DNA of 64,000 bases from Streptomyces echinoruber (GTDB taxonomy: Bacteria > Actinomycetota > Actinomycetes > Streptomycetales > Streptomycetaceae): positions 97,991-161,990 of the forward strand of contig NZ_BMWH01000017.1 of the NCBI RefSeq assembly GCF_014651135.1, given 5' to 3'. A model generated the notes under the pieces. That model had not been told where the DNA came from, did no database searches, and saw nothing but the letters and a program-made list of their open reading frames with translations. Numbering within the stretch: the stretch's first letter is position 1; every line of letters begins with the position of its first letter. This document shows, piece by piece, positions 49,595-57,761 of this stretch. Both the position numbers and the translations under genes were made by a program.

Positions 49595-50920
49595 TCAGAC
49601 CGCGTGGGAGACCGGGGCCATGTGATCGGTGAACCAGTCACGCGCCAGATCGGTGACCTGCTCCAGGGCACCGGGCTCCTCGAAGAGGTGGGTCGCGCCG
49701 GGGACGACCGCGAGCCGGTTCTCACACCGCAGCCGAGCCTGCGCGTCGCGGTTGAGGTCGAGCACCACCCGGTCCAGGCCCCCGACGATCAGCAGCGTGG
49801 GCGCCGTCACCGCCGGCAGCCGCGGTCCGGCCAGGTCGGGCCGGCCGCCCCGCGAGACGACCGCGGCGACCCGCGCGCCGGGCTCGCCGGCCGCCCACAG
49901 CGCGGCGGCCGCGCCGGTGCTGGCGCCGAAGTACCCGACGGGCAGCCCCTCGTACTCGGGCCGTCCGCGCAGCCAGCCGGTGGCGTCCGCCAGACGCCGG
50001 GCCAGCAGGCCCGTGTCGAAGACGTTGGCCCGGTCGTCTCCCTCCTCCTCGGTGAGCAGGTCGAACAGCAGGGTGCCCAGCCCCGCCCGGTTCAGCCCGG
50101 CGGCGACGAACCGGTTGCGCGGGCTGTTCCGGCTGCTGCCGCTGCCGTGTGCGAACAGCACCACTCCGACCGCGTCCCCGGGTACGGTCAACTGCCCGCG
50201 CAGCACTACCGCACCGGCCCGCACGTCCACCTCCCGGTCCTCGGGAGCGGTGTGACGCGGCTCGGGCCGGCGGGGGCCCGCCAGGCGGGCGGCCGCCTCT
50301 TCCAGACAGGCGACGACCTCGTCGTCGTCGGTCTGGGAGAAGTCGGCGTAGAACTGGCCGATCGCGGAGAAGCCCCGCGGGGTGTACGGGGACACCAGTT
50401 CGTCGGCGTCCTCACCCAGCCGGGCGGTCCAGCCGTGCGGTGCCACGGGGACCGCCAGCACGACCCGTGCGGCCCCTTGGGCGCGGGCGATCCGGCAGGC
50501 GGCGCGCGCCGTCGATCCCGTGGCCACCCCGTCGTCGACCACCAGCACCGTGCGGCCCTCGAGCCCGACCGGTTCCCGGTCGCCCCGATAGCGCCGGGCG
50601 CGGCTCTCCAGCACCGTCCGCTCACGGGCCTCGACCTCGGCCAGTTCCTCCGGGGTGACATGCGCCGTGCGCACCACGTCGTCGTTGATCACGCGCACAC
50701 CGCCCTCACCGATCGCTCCCATCCCCAGCTCCGGCTGGAACGGCACGCCCAGCTTGCGCACCAGGCAGAGATCCAGCGGGGCGCCCAGGGCCCTCGCGAC
50801 CTCCGCGGCGACCGGAACCCCGCCCCGGGGCAGACCGAGCACCACCACCTCGGCCCCCTTGAAGTGCGCCAGCCGAGCGGCCAGCTGTCGTCCCGCGTCA
50901 CGACGATCCAGGAAGAACAC
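49595..50920 (-). CDS. Phosphoribosyltransferase - dienelactone hydrolase-like fusion
   Basis: A 441-aa two-domain protein. The N-terminal half (to about residue 215) is a type I phosphoribosyltransferase-like domain: VVVLGLPRGGVPVAAEVA and the PRPP-binding loop VLVVDDGVATGSTARAA. The C-terminal half is an alpha/beta-hydrolase of the dienelactone hydrolase group, with VGVVLFAHGSGSSRNS, nucleophile region VGYFGASTGAAAAL, the aspartate in LIVGGLDRVVL and the histidine in VVPGATHLFEE. Start GTG 50920 with GAGGAGG. Such fusions occur in actinobacterial stress/dormancy islands. No substrate is known. It lies at the left end of that island here. Confidence 0.85.
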   Translation of the reverse strand: MFFLDRRDAGRQLAARLAHFKGAEVVVLGLPRGGVPVAAEVARALGAPLDLCLVRKLGVPFQPELGMGAIGEGGVRVINDDVVRTAHVTPEELAEVEARERTVLESRARRYRGDREPVGLEGRTVLVVDDGVATGSTARAACRIARAQGAARVVLAVPVAPHGWTARLGEDADELVSPYTPRGFSAIGQFYADFSQTDDDEVVACLEEAAARLAGPRRPEPRHTAPEDREVDVRAGAVVLRGQLTVPGDAVGVVLFAHGSGSSRNSPRNRFVAAGLNRAGLGTLLFDLLTEEEGDDRANVFDTGLLARRLADATGWLRGRPEYEGLPVGYFGASTGAAAALWAAGEPGARVAAVVSRGGRPDLAGPRLPAVTAPTLLIVGGLDRVVLDLNRDAQARLRCENRLAVVPGATHLFEEPGALEQVTDLARDWFTDHMAPVSHAV

Positions 50921-51254
50921 GATCCGACCTCCTCACCCCGGAGGAACGCGGTGGGCGACGCCTGCGCCCCGTACTTCCATCCTCACCCCCGCGAAGAACC
51001 GATGCGCACCGCTGCGCACCGCACCCCGGGCTCGCCTCGCATGCGGGGAGGCGGAGAGCGGGGAGAGCGGGGAGAGCGGAGAGCTGGGAGAGAGGAACGG
51101 CCTGCGTGAGGGCGGAACGGGCGCTCGGGCGCGCGGGCGCTCGGACACGCGGACACGCGGACACGCGGACGCCCGGGATGTCAGGGACGTCAGGGACGTC
51201 AGGGACAAAGCACGGCGCCGGGCTGCGCGGTCCGCCTCCGCCGGCCGGCGCGGC
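50921..51254. repeat. Gap with GGACACGC and GTCAGGGAC tandem repeats
   Basis: The region holds GGAGAGCGGGGAGAGC units (51053-51090), CGGACACGCGGACACG units (51137-51170) and GTCAGGGACGTCAGGGAC units (51180-51206). No gene is supported between the fusion gene and the methyltransferase remnant. Confidence 0.7.
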
Positions 51255-51490
51255 TCAGGAGGGGAAGCCGTACCGTCCCCGCAGGCGGACGAAATGCGCG
51301 GGCGTGAGCATCCGCCGGCGCTCCAGCCCCGTCGCGGTGCGCAGGAAGGACACGACCTGCTCCCGGCCGTCCGGCCCGACGGGCTGTACCAGGCGGCCGC
51401 CGCGGCGCAGTTGCCCGGCCGGCGGCGCGGGAACCTCCGGGAACGCGGCGGACACGACGATCGCGTCGTACGGGGCGCGGTCCGGCACGC
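51255..51490 (-). pseudogene. C-terminal remnant of protein-L-isoaspartate O-methyltransferase
   Basis: Only the C-terminus survives: APYDAIVVSAAFPEVPAP, then GGRLVQPVGPDGREQVVSF and the terminal LTPAHFVRLRGRYGFPS with an intact stop. This is the end of a Pcm-type protein repair methyltransferase. Upstream of about 51490 the frame runs into unrelated Pro/Arg-rich sequence with no SAM-binding motif and no start, so the 5' two thirds have been deleted. Confidence 0.7.
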
Positions 51491-51574
51491 CTCCGCTGCC
51501 GTCCCGTCCAGGAGGCGGCCGCGCGCCTGCCGCTGTCCGCGCCGGCCGGCGGAGCCCCGCTGCCCGGGAGGGCG

Positions 51575-51823
51575 CGGGCACGGCCCCCGGTCGTGATCCA
51601 CCGCTCGGGCAACCGCTCCCGGCAGGCTGCGGAACTGCTCGCGGCCCGCGGCGCACGTGCCGCGCCGACGGCGGCCTTCGCCGTGGTCGCGGGAGCGGCC
51701 GCCCTGCGCATGCCGCGGTCCCGGACGGCCGCGAAGGTCTCCGGGCACACGCTTCAGCGGGCCTTCGCCCTGGTGCTGCTCGCCGTGGCCGTCTTCATGC
51801 CGATCGACGCCGTGGTGACGTGA
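51575..51823 (+). pseudogene. Chimeric remnant: rhodanese C-terminus joined to TauE/SafE permease C-terminus
   Basis: In one frame, RPPVVIHRSGNRSRQAAELL followed by AARGA matches the active-site end of a rhodanese (where a cysteine would precede RSGNRS there is a histidine). It is joined directly to SGHTLQRAFALVLLAVAVFM and PIDAVVT, the last segment of a TauE/SafE sulfite exporter. A deletion has fused two genes of a sulfur operon. It ends 19 bp from the convergent CsoR-family gene, whose relatives control exactly such genes. Confidence 0.66.
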
Positions 51824-51841
51824 GGAGGCCACGACCCGTGG

Positions 51842-52129
51842 TCACGCGAGGGACAGGAACAGCTTCTCCAGCCGGGCGCGCATCGCTTCGCTGTCCTCGC
51901 CGTTGCGCCGACCGGTCTCGACGTCCGACGCGCACTGCTGCAGGCCGGTCGCGATGATCGCGAATCCCGCCCGGTCGAGGGCGCGTGAGGCCGCGGCGAG
52001 CTGCGTGACGACGTCCTCGCAGTCACGCCCCTCCTCGATCATCCGGATCACACCGGCGATCTGCCCCTGCGCGCGGCGCAGCCGGTTCAGCACGGCCTTC
52101 AGGTCCGCACCCTCGAACGCCAGTTCCAC
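51842..52129 (-). CDS. CsoR-family repressor, CstR-like (persulfide sensor type)
   Basis: A 95-aa all-helical repressor: LKAVLNRLRRAQGQIAGVIR, then MIEEGRDCEDVVTQLAAASR, and FAIIATGLQQCASD. The two conserved cysteines are present. The histidine that completes the copper site of true CsoR (four residues before the second cysteine) is replaced by glycine, which points to a CstR-type sulfide/persulfide sensor. Start GTG 52129 with GAGGAG five bases upstream. An operator-like palindrome lies 17 bp upstream. Its likely target genes on both sides are broken. Confidence 0.86.
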   Translation of the reverse strand: MELAFEGADLKAVLNRLRRAQGQIAGVIRMIEEGRDCEDVVTQLAAASRALDRAGFAIIATGLQQCASDVETGRRNGEDSEAMRARLEKLFLSLA

Positions 52130-52145
52130 AACCACTCCTCGAAAA

Positions 52146-52159
52146 TACCCCTGGGGGTA
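52146..52159. promoter_or_regulatory. CsoR/CstR-type operator TACCCC-TG-GGGGTA
   Basis: A perfect 6-bp inverted repeat of the kind bound by CsoR/CstR proteins (AT-flanked C-run, G-run). It lies between the repressor start and the divergent rhodanese remnant, so it would serve both directions. Confidence 0.8.
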
Positions 52160-52194
52160 GTGTACGTCCCGGTTCGGGACACCGTCGACCACAA

Positions 52195-52560
52195 GGATCA
52201 CACCTGCCACGACCCACTCGCCCACCCCCGTCGCCCTCGGCGCCGGCCAAGCCCGCGCCCGGCTGTACGAGTTCGCCGTCATCGACGTGCGCACGTCCGC
52301 CGAGTACACCTCCGGCCACCCGCCCGGCGCCCTGACCATCCCCTTGGACCACCTGCGACGGGCCCTGCCGGAAATCCGGCACGCGGCCGAGCGCGGCGAC
52401 CTGCTCGCGGTGTGCGCCTCCGGCGCCCGCCCGGAGAACGCCTGTGAGACCCGAGCCGGCTGGAGCGCGGAGCGCCGGGCCCGGTTCACGGCGGGCGCCC
52501 TGGCGTTCCTCGGCCTCGTCCTCGCCCCAACTCCCGCACGGCACTCGACGCGCGACACCC
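52195..52560 (+). pseudogene. Rhodanese-DUF2892 gene remnant, internally deleted and without a start codon
   Basis: The frame contains ARLYEFAVIDVRTSAEYTSG and LTIPLDHLRRALPEIRHAAE, then LLAVCASGARPENAC: a rhodanese domain with its active-site cysteine in CASGAR. Immediately after ENAC it jumps to GWSAERRARFTAGALAFLGL, the beginning of a DUF2892 membrane domain, and then degenerates into ACCCGGC repeats. The start region has an AAGGA-like site but no ATG/GTG/TTG in frame. It is the divergent target expected for the CstR-like repressor. Confidence 0.66.
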
Positions 52561-52600
52561 GGCGCCCGGCACCCGGCACCCGGCACCCGGCACTCGGCCG
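52555..52600. repeat. CCCGGCACCCGGCA tandem repeat
   Basis: Six or seven near-identical 7-bp units (CACCCGG) form the end of the rhodanese-DUF2892 remnant. Confidence 0.7.
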
Positions 52601-52716
52601 GGCGGCAGAGCGGGCACCACGGGAACGGTCCGGAGCGGTCCGGAACGCCCCGGGAGCGGCGCGGGAGTCGAGAGGGACTCGAGAGGAACTCCCCGGGCCG
52701 GTACGGAGGTCAGGAG

Positions 52717-53019
52717 TCAGGAGGAGGAAGAGTCCTTCCGCGGCGGCCCGGCGGTCCCGGTGCCGCGCTCGGCCAGGCCGGCGTGCAGCAGGAGCAGGCG
52801 GGCCAGGTCGCGCGCCTCCTCGGCGGTGAGCGACGCCCACGCCCCCGGCTCGCCGCCCCGGCCCCGGCCCACATCCAGGGCGACCCGGCTGATGGGCCGC
52901 CCCGCGGGCACGAGCCGCAGGCACCGCACGGCGATCCTGCGCCCGCACCTGGTCACGAGAGAGGTGTCCAGAGAGGTGTCCTCGGTCGCGGAAGGCCGGT
53001 CACGTTCCGCCGTCGCCAT
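52717..53019 (-). CDS. Small conserved hypothetical protein
   Basis: A 100-aa protein starting at ATG 53019 (MATAERDRPS). The core reads RCGRRIAVRCLRLVPAGRP, then SRVALDVGRGRGG and a helix SLTAEEARDLARLLLLHAGL. It ends in a low-complexity Gly/Ser tail. This fits a small actinobacterial stress-island protein, but I cannot name the family. A perfect palindrome 62 bp upstream (53081-53102) may be its operator. Confidence 0.6.
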   Translation of the reverse strand: MATAERDRPSATEDTSLDTSLVTRCGRRIAVRCLRLVPAGRPISRVALDVGRGRGGEPGAWASLTAEEARDLARLLLLHAGLAERGTGTAGPPRKDSSSS

Positions 53020-53080
53020 CGTTCTCACGCTCCTCCACCGGATCGGTGACGGTCCCCGACGAGCGTCGCCTTCTGGAGAC

Positions 53081-53102
53081 CTGATACCCAGCCGGGTATC
53101 AG
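53081..53102. promoter_or_regulatory. Perfect palindrome CTGATACCC-AGCC-GGGTATCAG
   Basis: Nine-base perfect arms with a 4-base loop. No gene ends here on either strand, so an operator for the leftward gene at 53019 is more likely than a terminator. Confidence 0.6.
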
Positions 53103-53386
53103 GAACAGCACCGCGCAAGGCCGCGTTGTTCCCGCCCGCACGCCCGTGGCGACTCTTCCGCGCTGCGATCGCCCCGGTCGGGCCGGGAGGCCGGGCCCCA
53201 CCGTGCGAACGGGGCGCCCGGCCGGCCCCGGGCGTTGGGACCCGGGTTCGCGGGCACTCGATCGGTACGGGTAGGTATGGGCACGTCACAGGCGGCACCG
53301 ACCCGGCCGGCCCGGCCGATCCGGCCCGGCCCCGGGAAGGCCCGTCCGCCTGCGGTCCGGCGGTGGCCGGGGCAGAAAGGGAGAAG

Positions 53387-53848
53387 TTGAGCGGAGCAAA
53401 CCGATCGGGCGGATCGAGCGGATCGAGCGGACCGTCCCTGCGGGCGGTGGGCTGGGCGCGGGCCCTGCCGGTGAGCAGCGGGGTGAAGGCGGCCCGGGAC
53501 TGGGCGCGGGCGCATCTGAGGACATTGGGATGGACCGACCGCGCGCCGGAGACGGTCGACGCGGTGCTGCTGACCGTCTCCGAACTCGTCACCAACGCGC
53601 ACGTCCACGCGCACAGCACCGCCCAACTGGTGCTGACCTGGGACAGTCGCTGCCTGCACGTGACCGTGCACGACTCCTCGGCCGAGCTGCCGCAGCCGCG
53701 CCGGCCGAGCACCGAACGCACCGGCGGGCGCGGCATGCTGCTCGTCGACGTACTGGCCGACGAGTGGCAGGCCCGCCCCTGCCCCGACGGCAAGATCGTC
53801 CACGCTTGTTTCAGACTTCCCCAGCCGGAGGCGGGCGGCCCCGGCTGA
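53387..53848 (+). CDS. RsbW-like ATP-binding anti-sigma/regulatory kinase
   Basis: A 153-aa protein starting at TTG 53387 with AAAGGGAG just upstream. After a Ser/Gly-rich N-terminal tail it carries a GHKL ATPase domain: VSSGVKAARDWARAHLRTLG, the N-box LTVSELVTNAHVHA, and GGRGMLLVDVLADEW. These are typical of the single-domain anti-sigma factors or regulatory kinases numerous in Streptomyces. Such proteins phosphorylate anti-anti-sigma partners or bind sigma factors. No partner gene is adjacent. Confidence 0.85.
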   Translation: MSGANRSGGSSGSSGPSLRAVGWARALPVSSGVKAARDWARAHLRTLGWTDRAPETVDAVLLTVSELVTNAHVHAHSTAQLVLTWDSRCLHVTVHDSSAELPQPRRPSTERTGGRGMLLVDVLADEWQARPCPDGKIVHACFRLPQPEAGGPG

Positions 53849-54083
53849 CGCCGGGCGCGGCCGTCCCCCGCACGGCCCGGCCCGGCACACCGCTCCCCCT
53901 CCCCGGCCGGCACGGCACGGGGGGAGGGAGAGAGCGGGGGCGGACGGTGCGGCGGCTTCGACCGTGAGCGAGTCGACGGACCGTCAGGAGGCGTCAAAGA
54001 TCGGGCAGTTCGGCACCCGCCGTCCGTTGTTCGGGCGGTCCCGCACGCTCCGTCCGTTGCTCGGGCGGTCCGCCGGCCGTGCC

Positions 54084-55079
54084 TCAGAAGGCCGTGAAGA
54101 CCTGGTCGACGGGGCGCCGCGGAGTGGCCGTTCCCTGCGGGCCGTAGCCCAGACGGAGCACCATCTGCACCTGGCCCGTCCCCGAGACGGGAGGCCGGGA
54201 GAACTGCCGCAGGTCGCGGCTCTCCAGGGCGTGCGAGGTCAAAGCGGTGGCCAGGCCGGCGAGTGTCGCGCACAGCAGGACGCGCTCCAGTGCCTGGCCG
54301 GCCGACAGCCAGTCCCGCGGCTGGTCGCCGCGGGTGCTCAGCAGCGCCAGCTGCGGGGCGTGCTCGAACACGGTGGCGCCCCGGTCGGCCGTGGGCCGGC
54401 GGCCGGCGAAGTCGCGCCAGGGTGCCTTGCCGCCGAGTTCGCGCGGCCCGAAGGCGTACTCGGGCACGCCGTCCACGGCGGTGTTCGCCTCCGGACCGAG
54501 CCGGGTCCAGCTCTCCAGCTCCTGCCGGCCCGCCGCGTCCAAGGCGTCGCGGCTCTCCGCGTCGCGCGCCAGCTCCATCAGGAAGGCGGCGTGCCACGCG
54601 GCGGCGAAGGCCAGCTCCGCGCCCTCGTGTGCGGCCGCCTCGCGCAGTTCCTGCCGCACCGGGTCGGGGACCTGCCGGTCGGTGAACGGATGGCGGCTGG
54701 TGTGCCGCCGCGGGATCGCGGGGTGCAGGCGCGCCAGCTCCGCGTCCGGGCCGCGGCCTTCGGCGGCGGGTTCGAGGCGGACCGCGGCCAGCAGCCGGGG
54801 ATCGCCCGGATCGGGCAGCAGCCGGACGTCGGGGACGAGACCCCGGTGGACGGCGGCCACCCGCAGGTTCAGCAGGGCCGCGCCGCACCCGATGTACAGG
54901 GCCCGGTGGTCGGGGTCGGTGCGGGGCATGGCCCGCCCCAGGTCGGCCCGCAGCTCCACGACGCCGTCGGCCGTGACGTAGCGGAACGTCCAGGGCTGCG
55001 CGTTGTGCAGGGAGGGGGCGAGGACCGCGTCGGCGACCAGCGCCTTCACCGTCCGGACGTCGGGGTACCGCACGGACAT
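54084..55079 (-). CDS. Acg-family FMN-binding nitroreductase-like protein
   Basis: A 331-aa protein of the Acg branch of the nitroreductase fold: LVADAVLAPSLHNAQPWTFR is the N-terminal flavin-binding signature, then RHTSRHPFTDRQVP, and PQLALLSTRGDQPRDWLSAG with a C-terminal LRLGYGP. In mycobacteria the acg gene belongs to the DosR dormancy regulon; Acg proteins bind FMN but lack classical nitroreductase activity. Start ATG 55079 (MSVRYPDVRTV). Presence near Rv1733c-family, universal stress and Zn-ADH genes supports a dormancy-type island. Confidence 0.85.
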   Translation of the reverse strand: MSVRYPDVRTVKALVADAVLAPSLHNAQPWTFRYVTADGVVELRADLGRAMPRTDPDHRALYIGCGAALLNLRVAAVHRGLVPDVRLLPDPGDPRLLAAVRLEPAAEGRGPDAELARLHPAIPRRHTSRHPFTDRQVPDPVRQELREAAAHEGAELAFAAAWHAAFLMELARDAESRDALDAAGRQELESWTRLGPEANTAVDGVPEYAFGPRELGGKAPWRDFAGRRPTADRGATVFEHAPQLALLSTRGDQPRDWLSAGQALERVLLCATLAGLATALTSHALESRDLRQFSRPPVSGTGQVQMVLRLGYGPQGTATPRRPVDQVFTAF

Positions 55080-55163
55080 GGGAGCACCTCCTCGGGTGCT
55101 GGGCACCGGATCCGGCCGTGTCTGTGCGGTACCCCGGGGCGGGGTCCGCAACAGCCTGGCGCC

Positions 55164-55484
55164 TCACCGGTGCGCGGTCGGGGGCACCGTGTCCTCGATC
55201 ATGGCGTGGCCGTCCTTCGGGGAGTTCCAGTACGCCGTGAGCCGGCCGGGGCCCGGGCGTTTCGCCCGGTAGGGAACCGTCACGTCGAACGTACCCCGTG
55301 TCCCGGTGCCGGACGACGCCGTGACGAGGACGTCGGCCGCGGTACGCCCGGAAGTGTGCCCGGAGGTGTGCCCGGACAGGTCGACGGTCGCCACGCGGTC
55401 GCCAGGGACGACACCGGCAGCACGGCCGTGGCCGGTACCAGGGGGCGGTGAGGCGGACGCGGGGCAGATGCCTTGGTGTTCATG
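55164..55484 (-). pseudogene. Gmad2 (spore-germination immunoglobulin-like) domain gene, frameshifted
   Basis: A start at ATG 55484 with GGAGG upstream opens a signal-peptide-like stretch (MNTKASAPRPP, then PATAVLPVSSLATA). The C-terminal Gmad2-type domain, GTFDVTVPYRAKRPGPGRL followed by YWNSPKDGHAMIEDTVPPT, lies in a different frame that begins upstream of about 55400. A frameshift separates export signal from domain. The length is also short compared with intact family members, and the linker contains SGHTSGHTSG repeats. Probably non-functional. Confidence 0.6.
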
Positions 55485-55662
55485 ACAGCCTCCTCCGACC
55501 CCTCCAGCCAACACCTTTGGCCGGACGTCTCCCAGTGCCGGACGGTGCACGGCGGGAGGGCCGTCCGGTCCCTTCCGGCAGGGCCGTCCGGCCGCATCCG
55601 GCCGCGCCTCGTGATGCCGGTGCGCGCGTCAGGGCCGACAGGCCCGGCCGCGGCGGGAAGTC

Positions 55663-55699
55663 GGGCCCGGTCGGCCCGGCCATGCCTTCCGGTCGGCCC
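55663..55699. promoter_or_regulatory. Tandem GGTCGGCCC sites before the Rv1733c-family gene
   Basis: GGTCGGCCC occurs at 55669-55677 (within GGGCCCGGTCGGCCC) and again at 55691-55699, a 22-bp spacing. The same pair with 21-bp spacing lies before the Zn-ADH gene. The first site is near-palindromic. Confidence 0.55.
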
Positions 55700-55756
55700 A
55701 TGTCAGGACGCCCGTGGCGCTGCGACCGTCGAAAGGAGCGGAGGAGGCGGGGTCCC

Positions 55757-56359
55757 ATGAACGGCAGCGAGGCCAGGAGGAACGGCAGCGGGCGTACGAG
55801 GGTGCGGCTGTGGCGGTGGCGGAGCAATCCGCTGCGGCGGCGCGACGACGTGGTCGAAGCGTGGATCGTGCTGGTGATGTGGCTGGTCGTCGTGGTGGGT
55901 GGCGCCCTCGTCGGCCTGGTGACGAGCCACGCCGCCGACGAGATGTTCGCCCGCCGGCGCGCCGAACGCCACCCCGTGCGGGCCGTGCTCGTCACCGACG
56001 CGCCGTACGACGGCACCGCCAGGGGCGGGACGAGCGTACGGACCCTGACCGCGGTGCGCTGGACCGCCGACGACGGCACCGCCCGCACGGGCCGGACGCT
56101 GGTGGACAGCGGTCTGCTCGCGGGCTCCCGGGTCACCGTCTGGCTGGACCGTCACGGGGCCCTGACCACCGAGCCCACGCCTGTCGGTGTGGCGACCGCC
56201 GAGTCGGCCCTGTTCGGCGGGGCGGCCGCGCTCGCGCTCTCCGGCGCCGCTCTCGCGACCGCGTCCCTCGCCCGCCGGCACCTCGACCGGCGGCGGCTCG
56301 CGCAGTGGGGCAAGGAGTGGGAGGCGATCGGCCCGCGGTGGGACCAGAAGACCGGCTGA
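55757..56359 (+). CDS. Rv1733c-family membrane protein
   Basis: A 200-aa protein with two transmembrane helices (AWIVLVMWLVVVVGGALVGL near residues 36-57, and ALFGGAAALALSGAALATAS near 155-175) flanking an extracytoplasmic domain that contains VRAVLVTDAPYDGT and LVDSGLLAGSRVTVWLDRHG. This is the Rv1733c family; in M. tuberculosis that gene belongs to the DosR dormancy regulon. Its molecular function is unknown. The start ATG 55757 has GGAGGAGGCGG upstream. The twin GGTCGGCCC sites before it may bind a DosR/OsdR-like regulator. Confidence 0.86.
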   Translation: MNGSEARRNGSGRTRVRLWRWRSNPLRRRDDVVEAWIVLVMWLVVVVGGALVGLVTSHAADEMFARRRAERHPVRAVLVTDAPYDGTARGGTSVRTLTAVRWTADDGTARTGRTLVDSGLLAGSRVTVWLDRHGALTTEPTPVGVATAESALFGGAAALALSGAALATASLARRHLDRRRLAQWGKEWEAIGPRWDQKTG

Positions 56360-56425
56360 GACGCTGGGGCGCTGGGGCGCTGGGGCGCTGGGACGTTGAG
56401 CCGCTGAGCCGTTGAGACGCCGACG
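56360..56425. repeat. GCGCTGGGG tandem repeat after the Rv1733c-family gene
   Basis: Seven to eight 8- to 10-bp units (GGGGCGCT, GAGCCGCT, GAGACGC) begin directly at the TGA stop. The rest of the gap to 56602 holds no gene. Confidence 0.75.
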
Positions 56426-56602
56426 GGGCGCCGAGTCGACGCGGCGCCCCGGATCCGTACGGCTTCGTACGGCACCGTCGCCTCCGGCCGCCCGGTCCGC
56501 CGCGCGCAGGCTCGGCTCACGGTGGTCTCAGGCTGCCGACGGGCCCGCGGCCGCGCGCGGCGTGGGCGAGGCGTGCCCTGCGGGCCCGGTGCTCCTCGGG
56601 TG

Positions 56603-57673
56603 TCAGGACGCGCTCGTCGGGACGACCTCGCGCTGCGGTACACCGAGCACGACCTTGAGCGCGCCCGTCTCGGCGGCGCGGCCGAAGACGTCGTACGCCT
56701 CTTCCATGCGGTCGAGCGGGAAGGTGTGGGTGACCAGGTGCGAGGTGGGCAGCCGGCCGGCGGCCGCCATCCGCAGCAGGGTGGGCGTGGAACGGGTGTC
56801 GACCAGGCCGGTGGTGAGGGTCAGGTTCTTGATCCAGAGGTCTTCCAGGTGCAGCGTCGCGGGTTTGCCGTGCACCCCGACGTTGGCCACGTGGCCGCCG
56901 GGCCGCACCATCCGCGTGCACAGTTCGAAGGTCTCCGGGACACCGACCGCCTCGATGACCACGTCCGCGCCGAGCCCTCCGGTGAGGTCCGCGACCAGTT
57001 GCTCGGGGGCCTCGCGGGCGTCGGCCACGGCCTCGGCGCCGAGCTTGCGGGCGGCCTCCAGCCGGGCGGGGGACATGTCCACGGCGATGACGCGCTCCGG
57101 CGCGAGCAGGTGGGCCGTGGCGATCGCGGCCAGTCCCACGGGCCCGGCGCCGACCACGGCGACCGTGTCCCCGGGGCGGACGTGCCCGTTGAGGACACCC
57201 ACCTCGTAGGCGGTCGGGAAGATGTCGGCCAGCAGGACGGCGTCCTCGTCGGCGACCGCCGCGGGCAGCGGGTACACGGAGAGGTCGGCGTACGGCACCC
57301 GGACGTACTCCGCCTGGGTGCCGTCGACGAGGTGGCCGAGGATCCAGCCCCCGCCGCCCAGGCACTGGCCGTAGGCGCTCTCGCGGCAGTAGCGGCACCG
57401 TCCGCAGGCGCTGATGCAGGACACCAGGACCCGGTCTCCCGGCCGCACGGACCGTACGTCGCCGCCGGTCTCGACGATCTCGCCGACCGCCTCGTGGCCA
57501 AGCACCGTGCCGGGGCGCACCTCGGGCACGTCGCCCTTGAGGATGTGCAGGTCGGTGCCGCAGATGGTGACGGCGTCGACCCGCACGATCGCGTCGGTGG
57601 GTTCCCTGAGGCCCGGGTCGGGGACTTCCTCCCAGGCGGACTGGCCGGGGCCGCGGAAGACGTAGCCTTTCAT
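56603..57673 (-). CDS. Zinc-dependent alcohol dehydrogenase family protein
   Basis: A 356-aa medium-chain dehydrogenase with catalytic zinc ligands in TICGTDLH and LGHEAVGEIV, the four structural-zinc cysteines in SACGRCRYCRESAYGQC, and the Rossmann motif VVGAGPVGLAA. The DVSV-type sequence near VIAVDMSPARLEAA binds NAD. It resembles the IPDC/ADH-type enzymes of actinobacterial hypoxia regulons. Start ATG 57673 (MKGYVFRGPGQSAWEE). The promoter between this gene and the divergent USP carries two GGTCGGCCC sites. Confidence 0.88.
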   Translation of the reverse strand: MKGYVFRGPGQSAWEEVPDPGLREPTDAIVRVDAVTICGTDLHILKGDVPEVRPGTVLGHEAVGEIVETGGDVRSVRPGDRVLVSCISACGRCRYCRESAYGQCLGGGGWILGHLVDGTQAEYVRVPYADLSVYPLPAAVADEDAVLLADIFPTAYEVGVLNGHVRPGDTVAVVGAGPVGLAAIATAHLLAPERVIAVDMSPARLEAARKLGAEAVADAREAPEQLVADLTGGLGADVVIEAVGVPETFELCTRMVRPGGHVANVGVHGKPATLHLEDLWIKNLTLTTGLVDTRSTPTLLRMAAAGRLPTSHLVTHTFPLDRMEEAYDVFGRAAETGALKVVLGVPQREVVPTSAS

Positions 57674-57761
57674 GCCGATACCTCACCCTCTTGCCGGCAT
57701 CCGCGGGATCGTCTGACAACTCCCGTGGTTCCAGCTTGTCCGGGGCGCCGGGAACGCGCAT

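Noticed and set aside
49214..51109. A 631-codon plus-strand frame over the phosphoribosyltransferase region
   Set aside because: It is antisense to the fusion gene, whose PRPP loop and hydrolase motifs are clear. The plus-strand translation has no motif.
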